Of a DNA stretch of 64,000 nt, positions 1 through 12,621 are shown one piece after another. The position numbers were made by a program, and so were the translations under genes. The DNA is from Pyronema omphalodes (taxonomy: Eukaryota > Ascomycota > Pezizomycetes > Pezizales > Pyronemataceae), in assembly GCA_024516155.1 (NCBI GenBank), contig JAJJXM010000006.1, forward strand, positions 434,001 through 498,000, written 5' to 3'. The notes under the pieces were generated by a model. The model was not told the DNA's origin. It worked only from the letters and a program-made list of their open reading frames with translations, and made no database searches. How positions within the stretch are numbered: position 1 is the first letter of the stretch; each line of letters begins with the position of its first letter.

Positions 1-2194
1 TCAGGTTTAGGATTTCTTTCATCCCGGTTCCATGAAAGTCACTCTCTTGAAACACTAAATTTTGGTGGAGTATTTTTAGAGCATGGGGTTCCTAATCTTC
101 ACGCTCTACGCATTTGGGCATTGGTTGTTCAAGTCATTACTCTGTGTCCTTAAAATTTTCTCCACTGGTGCATGGGGGTCTGGAAATTTTACTGGGTATT
201 CTAGATAAGATTATGACAACCATGATGTTGACTGGTGGAAGACTGGGTGTCGGTACCTTGTATCGGTAGTTGCGTTTAAGTTGTGGATTGAATTTGTTAG
301 TTTGCAAAATGCACTCATGTCATTGAAAATGGGCAAGAACGCTTGTGAAATAACAACGAATTTATACACTTACCAGTTCTTGAGCATAGCTAATTACAAG
401 TTTAAGATTATTACCTGTCTTGCGGGTGTGGATTTTGTACGCTACCACGTTGCAAAGATAGATTACCGGTACTTGCACAGGCGTTTGTGATAGATCTTCT
501 CGTAGGCTATAACTGTGGAATATTCTATACAGATGCGAGTAGCCGAGCCGAAAAATGCGTCCTATTGGTGAAGCTTATCTCCATAGGTTTCCGAGTGTCA
601 TTGAATATTTCATCATACCGGACTGCTACATCTACGAAAGGAATCCGAAATTGAAAAGTTTTCCTCATGAAAACTACCATTTGTCTCCAAGGTATGTGCG
701 CCGAACTCGCATGAGAGTAGGAGTGGTTACCCATGGGCGGCGAATTCGGCCCCAGTTTGCCCGTAATCGGCCCGACTGAGTTAAGGCCTCGTCTAATTTG
801 ACACTGTCCAATACCCATTACTCCTTGCTTCAACGTTCCTCTCGCCAAAGTTCAGTATATAGCCTAATGCTCTGTAGTTCAAGATGCGCTGCGCATACCC
901 TTCTCGCTGTAGTAATCCATCACGTGACCTGACAGCTGCATTAGTTCTGTTGGAATGAAAATACTCGCGAAAGTTGCTCGTGCAACATTCCAAGCACTCG
1001 CTGCATTGATGCTATGCATAGAAGAACATTTTTGCACATAACTCTCCCGATTGATTTTGTATTGCTACCATACGTGTAGAAGCCGGAGAGTGTTCCTTCC
1101 TATTTGACCACTCAAAGAGTTCTCCGTATATGTCTCGGCCCTGGATACCTCATGGTAGACCAACGAACTATGTTAATTATATTCGGTATAGAACGCATCG
1201 GCCTTGTCCATACCGAGGAGAGTGGTACATACAAGTGAGTTTTGCCCGTTGAATTCTCTGGCCATTCTCGAACCATTCTCAGAATGGAAGCTACTTCGTA
1301 TCGGTTCGTGCAAATCATGCCCACGTTGCAAATAGTGCGGAGAATGGCCTCATGTATGCCCATTCGTAAACATAGGAAATAATTCAACTTGGCGATGTTG
1401 ACCGTAGTTGTTTCTACCCTACTCCGGCATGGGATTGACACCCATCGTCAACTATAAGAACATATTAAAGAGAGTCTCTGTCGCAGGTTCAACAAAGGTC
1501 TAAACTGAATCCCTCCGGCCTTTCATCATCGCTTACCAAGACGCCTACGATATTGAAACAAAGCTCTGGATTGGCCATTATTGTTTACATCAGCGTAGAA
1601 CTACACGAACAACTGTGATTCCCAGGACATTAAGAAAGGCCATCATCCACTCAAATACAGTACAAAGCACCCCTCAGCTCGCTCTAGCCATACAACAGTT
1701 TGTTTATCACCACCAATCACCAGAGTACAGCAGTATCCTTGTCACGGGAACCTGCTTCACCAGAAATTTAGCCCACCAAACAACACACTTTCCGCCGCCA
1801 TCTGTTGGAAATCTCTTCACGGTTCACTTCGTGTTTTAGCACCCGGTAAATCCTACTCAGTCTACGGTAAGTTCGTCTTCTTTTCGCGGCAGATCTGAGT
1901 GTGAGGATGTGATATCAGGATGGCGCTAACAACTTCCCCAGAGACGGACCAAAACAGAAACAGAATCACCAAACCATACTTCGGGGTCGAGATTCGATAC
2001 ACGCAATTTACTTCGTGGAGTCTTCACGATACGCAACTACCAGAGGTACGCACACTTGATTCTAATTACGGGTCTCAGGATTCTATCGTTCGACATCATA
2101 TAAAAGTCGAAGCCATCTGCATTGCATCATTCCTTTAAGTCCGTGCTTTATGATCAGTTTCAGTTTGCTTATACTTTTTTTCTTTAGCGTTACC
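1..2194. other. Gene-poor left edge and upstream region of the HMG-box gene
   Basis: I see no recognisable coding domain here on either strand; the open frames are short and carry no family motif. The last part is likely the promoter and 5' leader of the HMG-box gene. A pyrimidine tract ending in TTTAG lies at 2176-2187, just before the chosen ATG at 2195, and a candidate donor GTACGC lies near 2046, so an intron in the 5' leader is possible. An upstream ATG at 1920 opens a 72-codon frame that does not join in phase to the main gene through that donor. Confidence 0.5.
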
Positions 2195-4051
2195 ATGACC
2201 AGTCCGATGTCGAAAGAGTTGAGCATGAACGAAGTCGAAGTTTGTCTTGCCGATATCGAATCTTGGCCTAGCCAGCAACCAGAAGAGACCTCAGAAGTCA
2301 ACTATATGGCACTTCTACAACGGAATATTCACTTATCCAATGATGATATGATCAACAGATCTGTTTCACCAGCATCGGAGTTTGATTCGATCAACTATTA
2401 CACAGACGTATGCACTTGTTCTTTGCACCTCATGAGCCAGGCTAACCATGTCAATAGTTCTCGAACTACACAACACACGATGAGCACATGGATGAAGATT
2501 TATCTCTTCTTGGAAGTTACCCTTCAGGGGAGACCGTAAGTTCCCCATCATGTTCTGTGCAGGAACCCGTACCGAGGTACAGTTACAAGACAAAGCATAG
2601 CTAATCTCATCACAGTATCAAGGCCAAAACGCATGGGACGAAACATCACGGTCAGCCGTTTTCGTAAGACTTCGCTGCTCTTTAATGTTTCTAAAACCTG
2701 TATTAATATCCACTAGAACTCACTACCAGCTTCACCAGCTTCACCATCCTTAGCATCTTCATCATCAGCTTCTTTTTCATCATCAACTTCTCTATCATCA
2801 TCACCCAGTAATAGTTCTCAGGATTTCAAGCGCAACAAACGCACTCCAAAGAAACCTCGTGCTAAGAAAACTCAGCTCCAAATCTCTATTCCCGGTCCTC
2901 TCAGCATTATCACCAAAGACTACGAAGTTCCACTCAAAGATATGAACGCCTGGGTTAACCGATCCGCGGAGACTCGCCAGGCAGAGGCCGCTCTACGAGG
3001 TGGATATGTCACACGTCCCATGAACAACTTCATGCTTTACCGCTCCGCATTCAGTGAAAGGACCAAAGAATGGTGTCACCAAAATAATCATCAAGTCGTC
3101 TCTTCTCTCTCCGGTATAAGCTGGCCTCTAGAGCCTCAGGAGGTTCATGATTACTACACCGACCTTGCAAGAATTGAAAGAGACAACCACCAGAAGGCCC
3201 ATCCCGGATACAAGTTCTCGCCCAGCAAGGGAGCAGGTGGCAAGAGCAGACGGGGAAAGAAGAGAGCTGTCATTGAAGACGAGACAGACTTGGACCTTGA
3301 TTTCGACCTTGGAATGTTACAAAATGAGAACGATGAGGAGTACACTCCTACTGCCAAGAAATCACGCTCTCGTAAATCAACAAAGTCCGCTTCCAGCAAG
3401 CCTACCACGGCTATGAGATCTTCTTTCCAATTTAATAACCCAAGCCTTGCGCCACCAACTGGAATGCCAACCTCAAACACGGATATGGATGGACAATACT
3501 ACCAGACCACTGTCCGAGCCTCGTCTGTTACTCCCAGTCTTCCCAACCCAGATGCTGGTTGTGTCATTGAGGACGTAACTATTCAAATGACTCAGGCGCC
3601 GATTAAGCGCATGCCTATGGAAGATGGCTATTTAGACCCAGCCCTATTTTCAGAGGCCGAATTCCTCAATGCCGGTGTGCAAAAAGTTGAGTCCTGCTCT
3701 ACTCCTGCATCCGATTTACTTGCAACACCCGAACTTCTCCACGAATCCTTAGGATTCTCCGATGTTTCTGAACAGGAATGGATGCATGGATGGACCGGTA
3801 CAGGATATGCGCAACCCTCTACCGAGCTTTCCAAATTAATGTATCCTGCGATTGAGTTATGGCCCTGTGCCGAGCAGAACGCTTGTATGGAGTCAAACTT
3901 CGCCACTCAATCCAACTTCAATGGAGAAATGAACTTCAGTACCGATCAAAACTTCGGTATGGAGACTGACTTCTGGGATGACGCTATGTTTGACCAGAGT
4001 GCCGATCAGGATTTCGTATCGATGCAGAATATGTTTTCTGACGCGGCTTAA
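2195..4051 (+). CDS. HMG-box (MATA_HMG-type) transcription factor
   Basis: Predicted sequence-specific DNA-binding regulator of 557 residues in the nucleus. Exons are 2195-2407, 2458-2535, 2616-2663 and 2717-4051; all three introns are phase 0, with CTAAC-type branch sites, and the frame stays open across every junction. The HMG box is at about residues 213-283, starting with RPMNNFMLYRSAF and ending with HPGYKFSPSK, as in the fungal mating-type/Ste11 class rather than in abundant HMGB chromatin proteins. A serine-rich stretch and a basic block at about 151-166 precede it, and further basic clusters (RRGKKR, KKSRSRK) follow. The last 54 residues form a hexad pattern with F every six residues in an acidic context, which I infer to be an activation tail. 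It lies alone in gene-poor DNA without the usual MAT neighbours (APN2, SLA2), so I do not call it a mating-type gene. The start is the first ATG of the open first exon. Confidence 0.85.
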
Positions 4052-7000
4052 AGTGCGTATGTATTTTTTTTTTTCCTTTTGAATCTGGTTGATTCTTCCG
4101 CTCATTTTATCCTCCTTTCCTTTGTCCTGTTCCTTTGATTTCGGTAGAGTATATTTGCGGGTTATGGTTTCGGCAGTTGGTTGTTCTGTATAATTTTTCC
4201 TAGATCCGGGTCCGTCATATCTAGTGCTGCCATGACGATTCGAGAAAGGATGGTGTTTATGTATTCCAGGGACGGCTTTTTTTTTGTTTGAACTTATAGA
4301 GTAAAAAGATAAATTATATACAGCGATTTTTAGATAGACGGCTTTTATTATTATTTTTTCTTTGTATTTGGAGGCTGTTTGTCATTTTATTATTGTTGGT
4401 TGGATCATTGTATGTAGTACGTATAATGTCTTTAGACGATTCGACAAATTTACATTATTCATCCTTTGTTTCCTGGATGCTATTATGAACAAGCGATGAA
4501 GAAAATTACTTTGTTTGTCCTACCATCACGGGTGAGCACTCCAACTGACTTTTGTATGAACGTTTCCACAGATTGTTTATGTCAAATTCTTTTGTTTAGT
4601 CATCGCCATTGTTACATCGTTGCATCCACGGCAAAGGAAACGGGTACCCTTTCCATGGCGCCATCGCAAGCCAGTTGATCTGTCCAGCTGTACGATGAGG
4701 TATAATGGTTTGATCCCTCGGCAAGATCCCGTCCAGAGAGAATACCTTAACAAATTCGATTTAGTATTTGCCAAAAGGATCCTTTGTTACACGTGTCATA
4801 GGAGAATGTGCCAGTATTCTAGAAGTGTTGTTTGTCGGATTTTTGTTTCCGGATGGGTAATTGCCGCAGCCGTTTACTTGTCCGGTTAACAACGTATGCA
4901 ATGGCAGCGGGAGAACGTGGAATGCGATTCATGGCCTATCATATATATATCCACTTAAAATAGAACGCGATGGTATTGGTGTGTAGGATTAATAGTTGTG
5001 GCCTAACTATGGCTCCATCCCGCCGACATTATAGTAAGATTGCCGTAGCTTCCATTATGTTGCTCCAAAGGCTTCTTAATCTCCGTATGGATGTGAAAAG
5101 TGTCGGGGATTTCTGTTGGATAGGAATACTTTCATCTAAAAATGTGCATTCCGAACCATCGTAGAACTGCCAAGTCCGGATGTGCTCTGGGGTATATTGG
5201 TAGATTTCCGGAGATTTGGAGTACGCAGAATATGTGTTTCATTCTGGAGTGCAGTTCGTTGGTAAAGCCGCGGTATGCACTTTTAGTCATTGCGCACATT
5301 TGATTGTAGAAGACCACATACATACAATCAATAGCGACAGCGGGTATGTAATTGATTAAAGTTTGGAGACGTCAACGCAGTACAATGTGGAAGTACATGC
5401 ACCCTGGAAATGTGACGTCTTGAGTAGCTGTGAATTAAATCAAATGTGAAGAATCCATTATGTAAAGTGTTGAACTATTTGTACAGTAGTTAGAGTTGAT
5501 GTGTATGTTGACAGCAACTGTAACCAGTGTCCGCACAGAATGCAATGGAACCACAGGTACTAGCCTAAGATAATTGCAACTGGCGTTAGAAGTTTCAGTG
5601 GCTATTCCATTATGCAAGGCCTCACTTCTCATATTCAGTATGCTAGATGTTCATGCCAGTTATTAATGCTGTCCAGGAACAAGCGATTTTGCGGCAATGA
5701 ACAAGTAAGCTGCTAAGCGAATAAAGTGCATAATTCTGTATGTACTGTATACAGTATGTAGGGTATTGGATATCCGAAGCGCATGGCGATTTTGAGTGTT
5801 CCGGAAGGAAAATCGGATGACATAACTGCACCCAGTATGCAAGGTGCTGGCAGCCGGTTCTAGAAGGTCTCTATGGTATGTTGAATACACCGGTAAGGGG
5901 GTTGTAAAACCGAAGGCGGGTACGAAAGTTCGTTCTTCTCCTGTTAGTCCTGACCCTGTGTCGAAATTTCTCTCTTTGCTTGAAGAAAATAAACTATTGT
6001 ATGTTAATTATGCACAAGATCTACGTTTGTCACGTTTGTAGCGTACGTTTGACAGATTTCATACTATACCTCATGTATGTATCAGTGTAGTATTTACAAA
6101 TAATGTGAACAGTAAGTCCGGATTTGAACCCAATCGACGCATGCTTCAGGTATTCCTTTTCCGTGCAGTGGACCAGGCACTCCCAAGCAGGGCCCTTCTT
6201 GGATGTATGTAAAGGTAGATGAAATGCAATATGCAGTTGTGGGACTTGAACTGTGCGGATGCGATGAAGATTGGTGATTGGGAACGTTGAGTGTTGTGGC
6301 GTTGTGGGGGCGGAGGTGGAGGTGGAGACTCTTTACGGTAAACGGAAGCACGGGGCACGGTGTGGCCCAAGCGTCATTACCTCTCTGGAGCGGCGGCTGA
6401 GTGATGTGAGGGTGTTGCCAACTAGGGCTCAGGGTAGGTTGTTTCACTTGTGTAACTACCTAAAGACGACGTAGGTTGTTGGACTATAGGGCTGAAAGAA
6501 TGGCCAAATATGAACAATCATTGGCGATAAAATTACTATATCTTAGCTGTGCATGTGGTTACATAAACACTTGGCTTTCAGACAGTTCGCAGAATTTCAG
6601 AACTGTTACAACAGTCCTGTCAAACCACGGATATGCCAAATAAGATAGAGTAATAACTATAATTAAACTCAGTTCGTGCTATCTAGTCTGGATAAATATC
6701 ATGTTTTGAAACAGTATCCACGGTTCCTATCAAAATTGATAAAAGTACCAAGGCTACGCTACTCAGATGAATTTGAGCACTCGTTCGGTTAGGTTCGTTA
6801 GCGTCGAATCTGAGAATCACCCTGGTATTGGTGTTCATTCATTTTTGGAGCTTTGAATTATGGTATAGTCAATTATATCGGATCGACTTCGTGCACAGTC
6901 ACCCGTATCTCCGTTTCGGTGAAGAAATAAGGTTTGGTCTGTGCCGTGATCATGATAAGCTTGAGTTGACCTTTGGTCATCGCTAAGCACTCGTGGCGCG

Positions 7001-8266
7001 AGTTTGGTAAAAACACCGGACTTGAAAGCTAGATGGAGCTTCGTAGCTCTTTCGTAGAAGATATAAAATTCTGGCATCGATGTGAACACAACAGCAGTTT
7101 ATGATCCAGATATGTTTGGCTCATGAAAATTAAAGCCCAAGTGAAAATTGATCTGAGTAGTGCAGCCTACGGCTTGGCTGAAAGCACCCACGTTGTGCCT
7201 CCCGCATGCAGTCGGACTTTAGTCGGCTGTCAACCAACCCCCTTCCCGTGCAGCTTGATCTACCAAAGACGGATCTTCAGCTGCGATGAACCTTCGAGAG
7301 TTTGCGATCGATTAACGATTTGTTAATCAGTGCCACGTTTGTCGTTTGGTGAATGTAATGAATGTTTGTACGACATGTTAGAAGCTTGATATTAGGGCCC
7401 CTATTGAAGTACATAGAGAAATAAATGATGTGTCTAACCATAGACATTTTTACGCGTTGTCGAAAATCGACTTCTGGCTGCCAATCCTCCGGCCTCGTGA
7501 AATGTATACTCGCCACAGTGGCCGTGTTTCTCGCCACATGATCCCGCACCATACTCTTTGAGCAAGTGTCTTGACCCCCAAAGACTTGATGTCCTGAAGC
7601 GGCTGTTAGAATGTAGTCGAAGAACTAGACCAGATTTTGGTTGCATCCCTCACGCAAGACAAAGCTCCCTTCACCAGCCTAACTCTGGTGTTCTCTAGCT
7701 CTTTCCCCAAAAGAAAAGCTGTCGCTTATAAATCCGAAATCTTCATGCCCCCGGCGGCAGTTGAATGCGGTCCCTCGATGATGTTTGGTTTCCTTCGTCC
7801 CCCGTCGTTCCCACATCAACCCATTCGCCAAGACGCTTGCCCGATACGTCGCGCAAGGGCCTCCCCCATTGCGCTGGCAGACCAACCACAAAAATCTTCG
7901 GGGAGCGGTAGCCCAGCGAACGATCCAACCCCCAAGTGGAATTGTTACCATACAAGCACCACCCCTTTCTTCCTTATCCACGTCCCTCTCCCTCTTCTCT
8001 TCACCTTTCCTTCAACCTCCATCCCATCCATCCCAACTTCATCCCGCCTCACGACAACTCCCGCTTCATCTTCTTCCTTGTTTATCGCCTAATCTTTGGT
8101 ACGTAGATAACAGCCCGACACCCCGCACCAGCGCGTAATTTGTTTGTTTTTTCATCGCCACTACCCGTCCGCAACAACGCGTCGTGACAGAGCTCGCACA
8201 TTATCCCGCTATCACGAAGCTTAGAGCTCCAGGACTGATAGTTCTTTATTATAGTAATCAATCAAC
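4052..8266. other. Gene-poor region; right end is the beta-tubulin promoter and leader
   Basis: About 4.2 kb without a supportable gene. The first part is the 3' flank of the HMG-box gene with T-rich runs. Around 5738-5762 there is a near-palindrome around CTGTATACAG. From about 7640 to 8266 the plus strand becomes strongly pyrimidine-rich (many CTTCC and CCTCC tracts), as is common in promoters of highly expressed fungal genes; a proline/serine-rich open frame there (7637-8092) is a by-product of this composition. Confidence 0.5.
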
Positions 8267-9805
8267 ATGCGTGAGATTTTGCACATTCAGACCGGACAGT
8301 GTGTAAGTACCAACACTACACACCTCTCGGGCTCATCGTCACTAGCATTGAGCTTGATCATCTTTACACGGTTTTCTAACACCCCTATAGGGTAACCAGA
8401 TTGGTGCCTCCTTCTGGCAGACCATCTCCGGTGAGCACGGACTCGATGGCTCCGGTGTGTAAGTAGACAGAATTCCGCAGCACATCATTTGCGTGTGCTG
8501 ATATTGTTACAGCTACAACGGAACCTCCGACCTCCAGTTGGAGCGTATGAACGTCTACTTCAACGAGGCCGCCGGTAACAAGTACGTGCCCCGTGCCGTC
8601 CTTGTCGACTTGGAGCCCGGTACCATGGACGCCGTCCGTGCCGGTCCTTTCGGACAGCTTTTCCGCCCCGACAACTTCGTTTTCGGACAGTCCGGAGCCG
8701 GTAACAACTGGGCCAAGGGACATTACACTGAGGGAGCCGAGCTCGTCGACCAGGTCTTGGATGTCGTCCGTCGTGAGGCCGAGGGATGCGACTGCCTCCA
8801 GGGTTTCCAGATCACTCACTCTCTCGGAGGAGGTACCGGTGCCGGTATGGGTACTCTTTTGATCTCTAAGATCCGTGAGGAGTTCCCCGACAGAATGATG
8901 GCCACCTTCTCCGTCGTTCCCTCCCCCAAGGTTTCCGACACCGTTGTTGAGCCCTACAACGCCACCCTCTCCGTTCACCAGCTCGTTGAGAACTCCGACG
9001 AGACCTTCTGTATCGATAACGAGGCCTTGTACGACATTTGCATGCGTACCCTCAAGCTTGCCTCCCCCTCCTACGGAGACTTGAACCACCTTGTCTCCGC
9101 CGTCATGTCCGGTGTCACCACCTGTTTGCGTTTCCCTGGTCAGCTTAACTCTGACCTCCGCAAGCTCGCCGTCAACATGGTTCCCTTCCCCCGTCTCCAC
9201 TTCTTCATGGTTGGATTCGCTCCCCTCACCTCCCGTGGAGCCCACTCTTTCCGTGCCGTCACCGTTCCTGAGCTCACCCAGCAAATGTACGACCCCAAGA
9301 ACATGATGGCCGCCTCTGACTTCCGTAACGGACGTTACTTGACCTGCTCTGCTATCTTCCGTGGAAAGGTCTCCATGAAGGAGGTTGAGGACCAGATGCG
9401 CAACGTTCAGAACAAGAACTCTTCCTACTTCGTTGAGTGGATCCCCAACAACGTGCAGACCGCCCTCTGCTCCATCCCTCCCCGTGGATTGAAGATGTCC
9501 TCCACTTTCGTTGGAAACTCTACTTCCATCCAGGAGCTCTTCAAGCGTGTCGGAGACCAGTTCTCTGCCATGTTCAGGCGTAAGGCTTTCTTGCATTGGT
9601 ACACCTCTGAGGGTATGGACGAGATGTGAGTATCCCTGGATTCCATGATTTTACGAATTATAACTGATTATATTGTAGGGAGTTCACTGAGGCTGAGTCC
9701 AACATGAACGACTTGGTTTCCGAGTACCAGCAGTACCAGGACGCCTCCGTCTCTGACGATGAGGGTGAGGCTTACGAGGAGGAGCTCCCCGCTGAGGAGG
9801 AGTAA
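8267..9805 (+). CDS. tub2: Beta-tubulin
   Basis: Beta subunit of the microtubule alpha/beta dimer, 447 residues, the standard length. Exons are 8267-8302, 8391-8458, 8513-9625 and 9679-9805. The protein starts with MREI, the tetrapeptide known in animals for tubulin autoregulation. It carries the GTP-binding signature GGGTGAGMG at residues 140-148 and ends in an acidic EEE tail. Residues tied to benzimidazole fungicide resistance are in the sensitive state: H6, F167, E198 and F200. Coding bias is very strong toward C-ending codons with GGA/GGT, shared with the next gene, which suggests high expression. A long pyrimidine-rich leader precedes it. Identification is certain; whether it is the only beta-tubulin gene of this genome cannot be told from here. 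Confidence 0.98.
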
Positions 9806-10704
9806 AGAATTACTTACTTAATAACGATACCAAAATGTGGCATTTTTAGTTGGGATGGCTCTTCAGATGTCGCAGGAAGGATTGTGATGAATGTTTACCT
9901 ATGGAGGCGTATCCTTATAGTTTAAGAAGGACTTGTCTCTCAACTCTGAATGCGTACTGTGGCTGACTTTCCGTGATGCTTCTTTATTTCTTTTTTGTAA
10001 CGAATGCCGGGTTTTATTTGGCTATACCACTTTTGTAAACTCTTATGAATGCTCATTCCATTTTCAGCGACTGCAAGATTTTATTTCAGTTTTATTCATT
10101 CTAGTTAAAGGGTTTATTCTTTTGGTGTAAAGTACACTTGGGCATAATTAATGAAGGCGATACTGAAATGGATGTGAGACCGATGGCAAAAGTTGAAGTT
10201 CAAGCATCGCACCGGGCCGCTGCCAACCGAGATGAGGGGCCGATATCTACAACTGAAGCACGAGACCGAAACGCAAAGCTGAAGTCTGTATGGCTCCAAA
10301 CGAAAAAGGACAGACGAGAAGCAAACGCGCGACAGCGAGTTGCATCTGAAATCCACCGTCCGATGATCTATCTGACTGGTACATGCCTACCACACAGGTT
10401 CCTATACTCGGTTAAGACCACTAGCAGCGGAGCACTGTGGAGGGGGTGATCAATAGACCGGCCTTAGCGTGCTGTCTCTACCGATTTAATTGCTTCTAAC
10501 GCCGATGGTGGTGTAGATTGGAGCCCCGCCGGCGTGCGGGGCCAGGGAGTGGACCTCAGCTAGAGTAGGTGCGTTGACAAGGAAAAAAATTGACGAAGAA
10601 AAACCGGCTACCCACCTTCTGACTCTTCTCCTCTGATAACTACTTCAACCTCCACTGAGCTCTTCTTTCCCCTTCCAGTTCACTAGCACATCAAAAACAT
10701 CACA
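9806..10704. other. Intergenic: tubulin 3' flank and promoter of argininosuccinate synthase
   Basis: No coding signal. The segment from about 10580 to 10704 is pyrimidine-rich and ends in TCACA before the ATG, a good fungal start context. A short GC-rich patch at 10526-10542 stands out from the AT-rich surroundings. The open frame 10138-10449 has no family motif. Confidence 0.5.
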
Positions 10705-12250
10705 ATGGCCAACAAGGAGAAGGTAAATTGAACTTCGCCGTACCCTGCACACAAATTGAAGCTAATCAATTGATTCCATCAATAGGTCTGTCTCGCATAC
10801 TCGTGAGTACCCCGGTATACCAATGCATGATCAAACGGAGGCGCCCGACTGGAACAGTCGCTGACCGAGTTCGAACTTCAGTGGTGGTCTCGACACCTCT
10901 TGCATTCTTGGTATTTACTTCTCGGCCTCAACTTTCACGATCATAGATTCTGACTCATAATATAGCATGGCTCCTTGAGGAGGGATACGAGGTTATCTGC
11001 TTCAGTATGTTTATTCAATCAATGAATTGCATGCGCGCCGACTAATGGTTCGCCAGTGGCCGATGTTGGTCAGGAGGAGGACTTCGAGGCTGCTAAGGAG
11101 AAGGCCTTGAAGATTGGTGCTTCCAAGGTCTACGTTGAGGACATCCGCAAGGAGTTCGTTGAGGAGCTTTGCTACCCCGCCATCCAGTGCAACGCCATCT
11201 ACGAGAACGTCTACCTTTTGGGTATGTTACGCCACAACTCCGATCACGATATATGACTCACAGCACCCCTCAGGAACTTCCCTTGCCCGCCCCGTCATTG
11301 CCCGCGCCCAGATCGCCGTCGCCCAGCGTGAGGGATGTGTTGCTGTCTCCCACGGATGTACCGGAAAGGGTAACGACCAGGTCCGTTTCGAGCTTGCCTT
11401 CTACGCTCTTCAGCCCGACATCAAGGTCATCGCCCCCTGGCGCATGCCCGTCTTCTACGAGCGCTTCGCTGGACGTGCCGACCTCCTCGAGTACGCCGCG
11501 AAGGTTGGTATTCCCGTCACTCAGACCAAGTCTAAGCCCTGGTCTATGGACGAGAACCTTGCCCACTGCTCTTACGAGGCCGGAATTCTTGAGGACCCCG
11601 ACATGGAGGCTCCCAAGGACATGTGGAAGCTCACCGTCGACCCCCGTGATGCCCCCGACGCTCCCGAGGACTTCACCATCAAGTTCGAGAAGGGACTTCC
11701 CGTCAAGCTTGAGTACGAGAACGGAAAGTCCGTTACCGAGCCCCTCGACCTCTTCTTGGTCGCCAACGCTATCGCCCGCCGCAACGGAGTTGGACGTATT
11801 GACATTGTCGAGAACCGTTTCATCGGACTCAAGTCCCGTGGATGCTACGAGACCCCCGGTCTTACCATCCTCCGTTCCGCTCACGTCGACCTTGAGGGAC
11901 TCGTCCTCGACCGTGAGGTCCGTGCTCTCCGTGACCAGTTCGTCACCTACAACTACTCCAAGATCCTCTACAACGGACTCTACTTCTCTCCCGAGCGTGA
12001 GTTCCTCGAGGACTCTATCCGTGCCTCCCAGAAGTCCGTCAACGGAACCGTCCGCTGCCGTGTCTACAAGGGTAACTTCCAGGTTCTCGGACGTTCCTCT
12101 GAGACCGAGAAGCTCTACGACATGTCTGAGTCCTCCATGGACGAGATCGGAGCCTTCGCTCCCCAGGACACCACTGGATTCATCTCCGTCCAGGCCATCC
12201 GTCTCAAGAAGTACGGAAACTCCAAGTTGGAGAAGGGTGAGCGTTTGTAA
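10705..12250 (+). CDS. arg1: Argininosuccinate synthase
   Basis: Joins citrulline and aspartate with ATP to argininosuccinate, the penultimate step of arginine synthesis, in the cytosol. The spliced protein has 414 residues. Exons are 10705-10722, 10786-10802, 10882-10910, 10966-11004, 11057-11221 and 11274-12250, and every junction keeps phase. The N-terminal ATP-pyrophosphatase loop AYSGGLDTS is at residues 10-18. [16 protein letters not shown] and the later SMDENL and EYENGK segments are typical of the family. The first four exons are only 18, 17, 29 and 39 nt, so the P-loop is assembled from several tiny exons, while the last exon holds 79% of the protein. Codon bias is as extreme as in the neighbouring beta-tubulin gene, which suggests strong expression. 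Confidence 0.97.
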
Positions 12251-12621
12251 ATGTTTACACATGTTTAAAAACTTCATGAACAAAAGTTTAGAGTTTGATT
12301 TGGTTGGTTTGGATTTTTAGCATATATCTGGTGCAATGAATGGATGTTTGACAATATATATCCTTTACTTCAACAAGAATATTTCTCTTTTGATTGATTC
12401 GTCTGTGACTTGATTTAACGGTCGTGTATCGTAATTTTAGCAGCAACTGCAAGTAACAACAAAGCTCACATCATAAGTAAACCACCCTTAACTCCAAAAA
12501 GCAGCCTACATAACATTCCTCCCCACATTCCATGATATCATCCCGATTTCCCCACCACTCAAGTTATCCCTTGCATTATCTACCCCACCATACTGAAGTT
12601 TCCAGCCCCTCCGATAACCCC
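12251..12621. other. Short convergent intergenic region
   Basis: 3' flanks of argininosuccinate synthase (plus) and the APQ12-like gene (minus). It is AT-rich with no coding signal. Confidence 0.5.

Noticed and set aside
2195..4051. Calling the HMG-box gene MAT1-2-1
   Set aside because: No MAT-locus neighbours are in view, and the box has a non-MAT-like middle (WPLEPQEV), so only the family is named.
6100..6215. Possible tRNA on the minus strand (B-box-like GGTTCAAATCC near 6120)
   Set aside because: The T-stem does not pair and no A-box with cloverleaf stems can be drawn.
7637..8138. Pro/Ser-rich frames upstream of beta-tubulin
   Set aside because: They follow from the pyrimidine-rich leader; two overlapping frames with the same composition and no domain.
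8385..9596. 403-codon frame antisense to beta-tubulin
   Set aside because: Strong codon bias of the sense gene removes stops from the antisense frame; the protein is Gly/Val/Leu/Glu-rich with no motif.
8267..9805. Benzimidazole resistance allele in beta-tubulin
   Set aside because: Positions 6, 167, 198 and 200 are H, F, E and F, all in the sensitive state.
11270..12283. 337-codon antisense frame and 383-codon shifted sense frame over argininosuccinate synthase
   Set aside because: Both are shadows of the strongly biased real gene.
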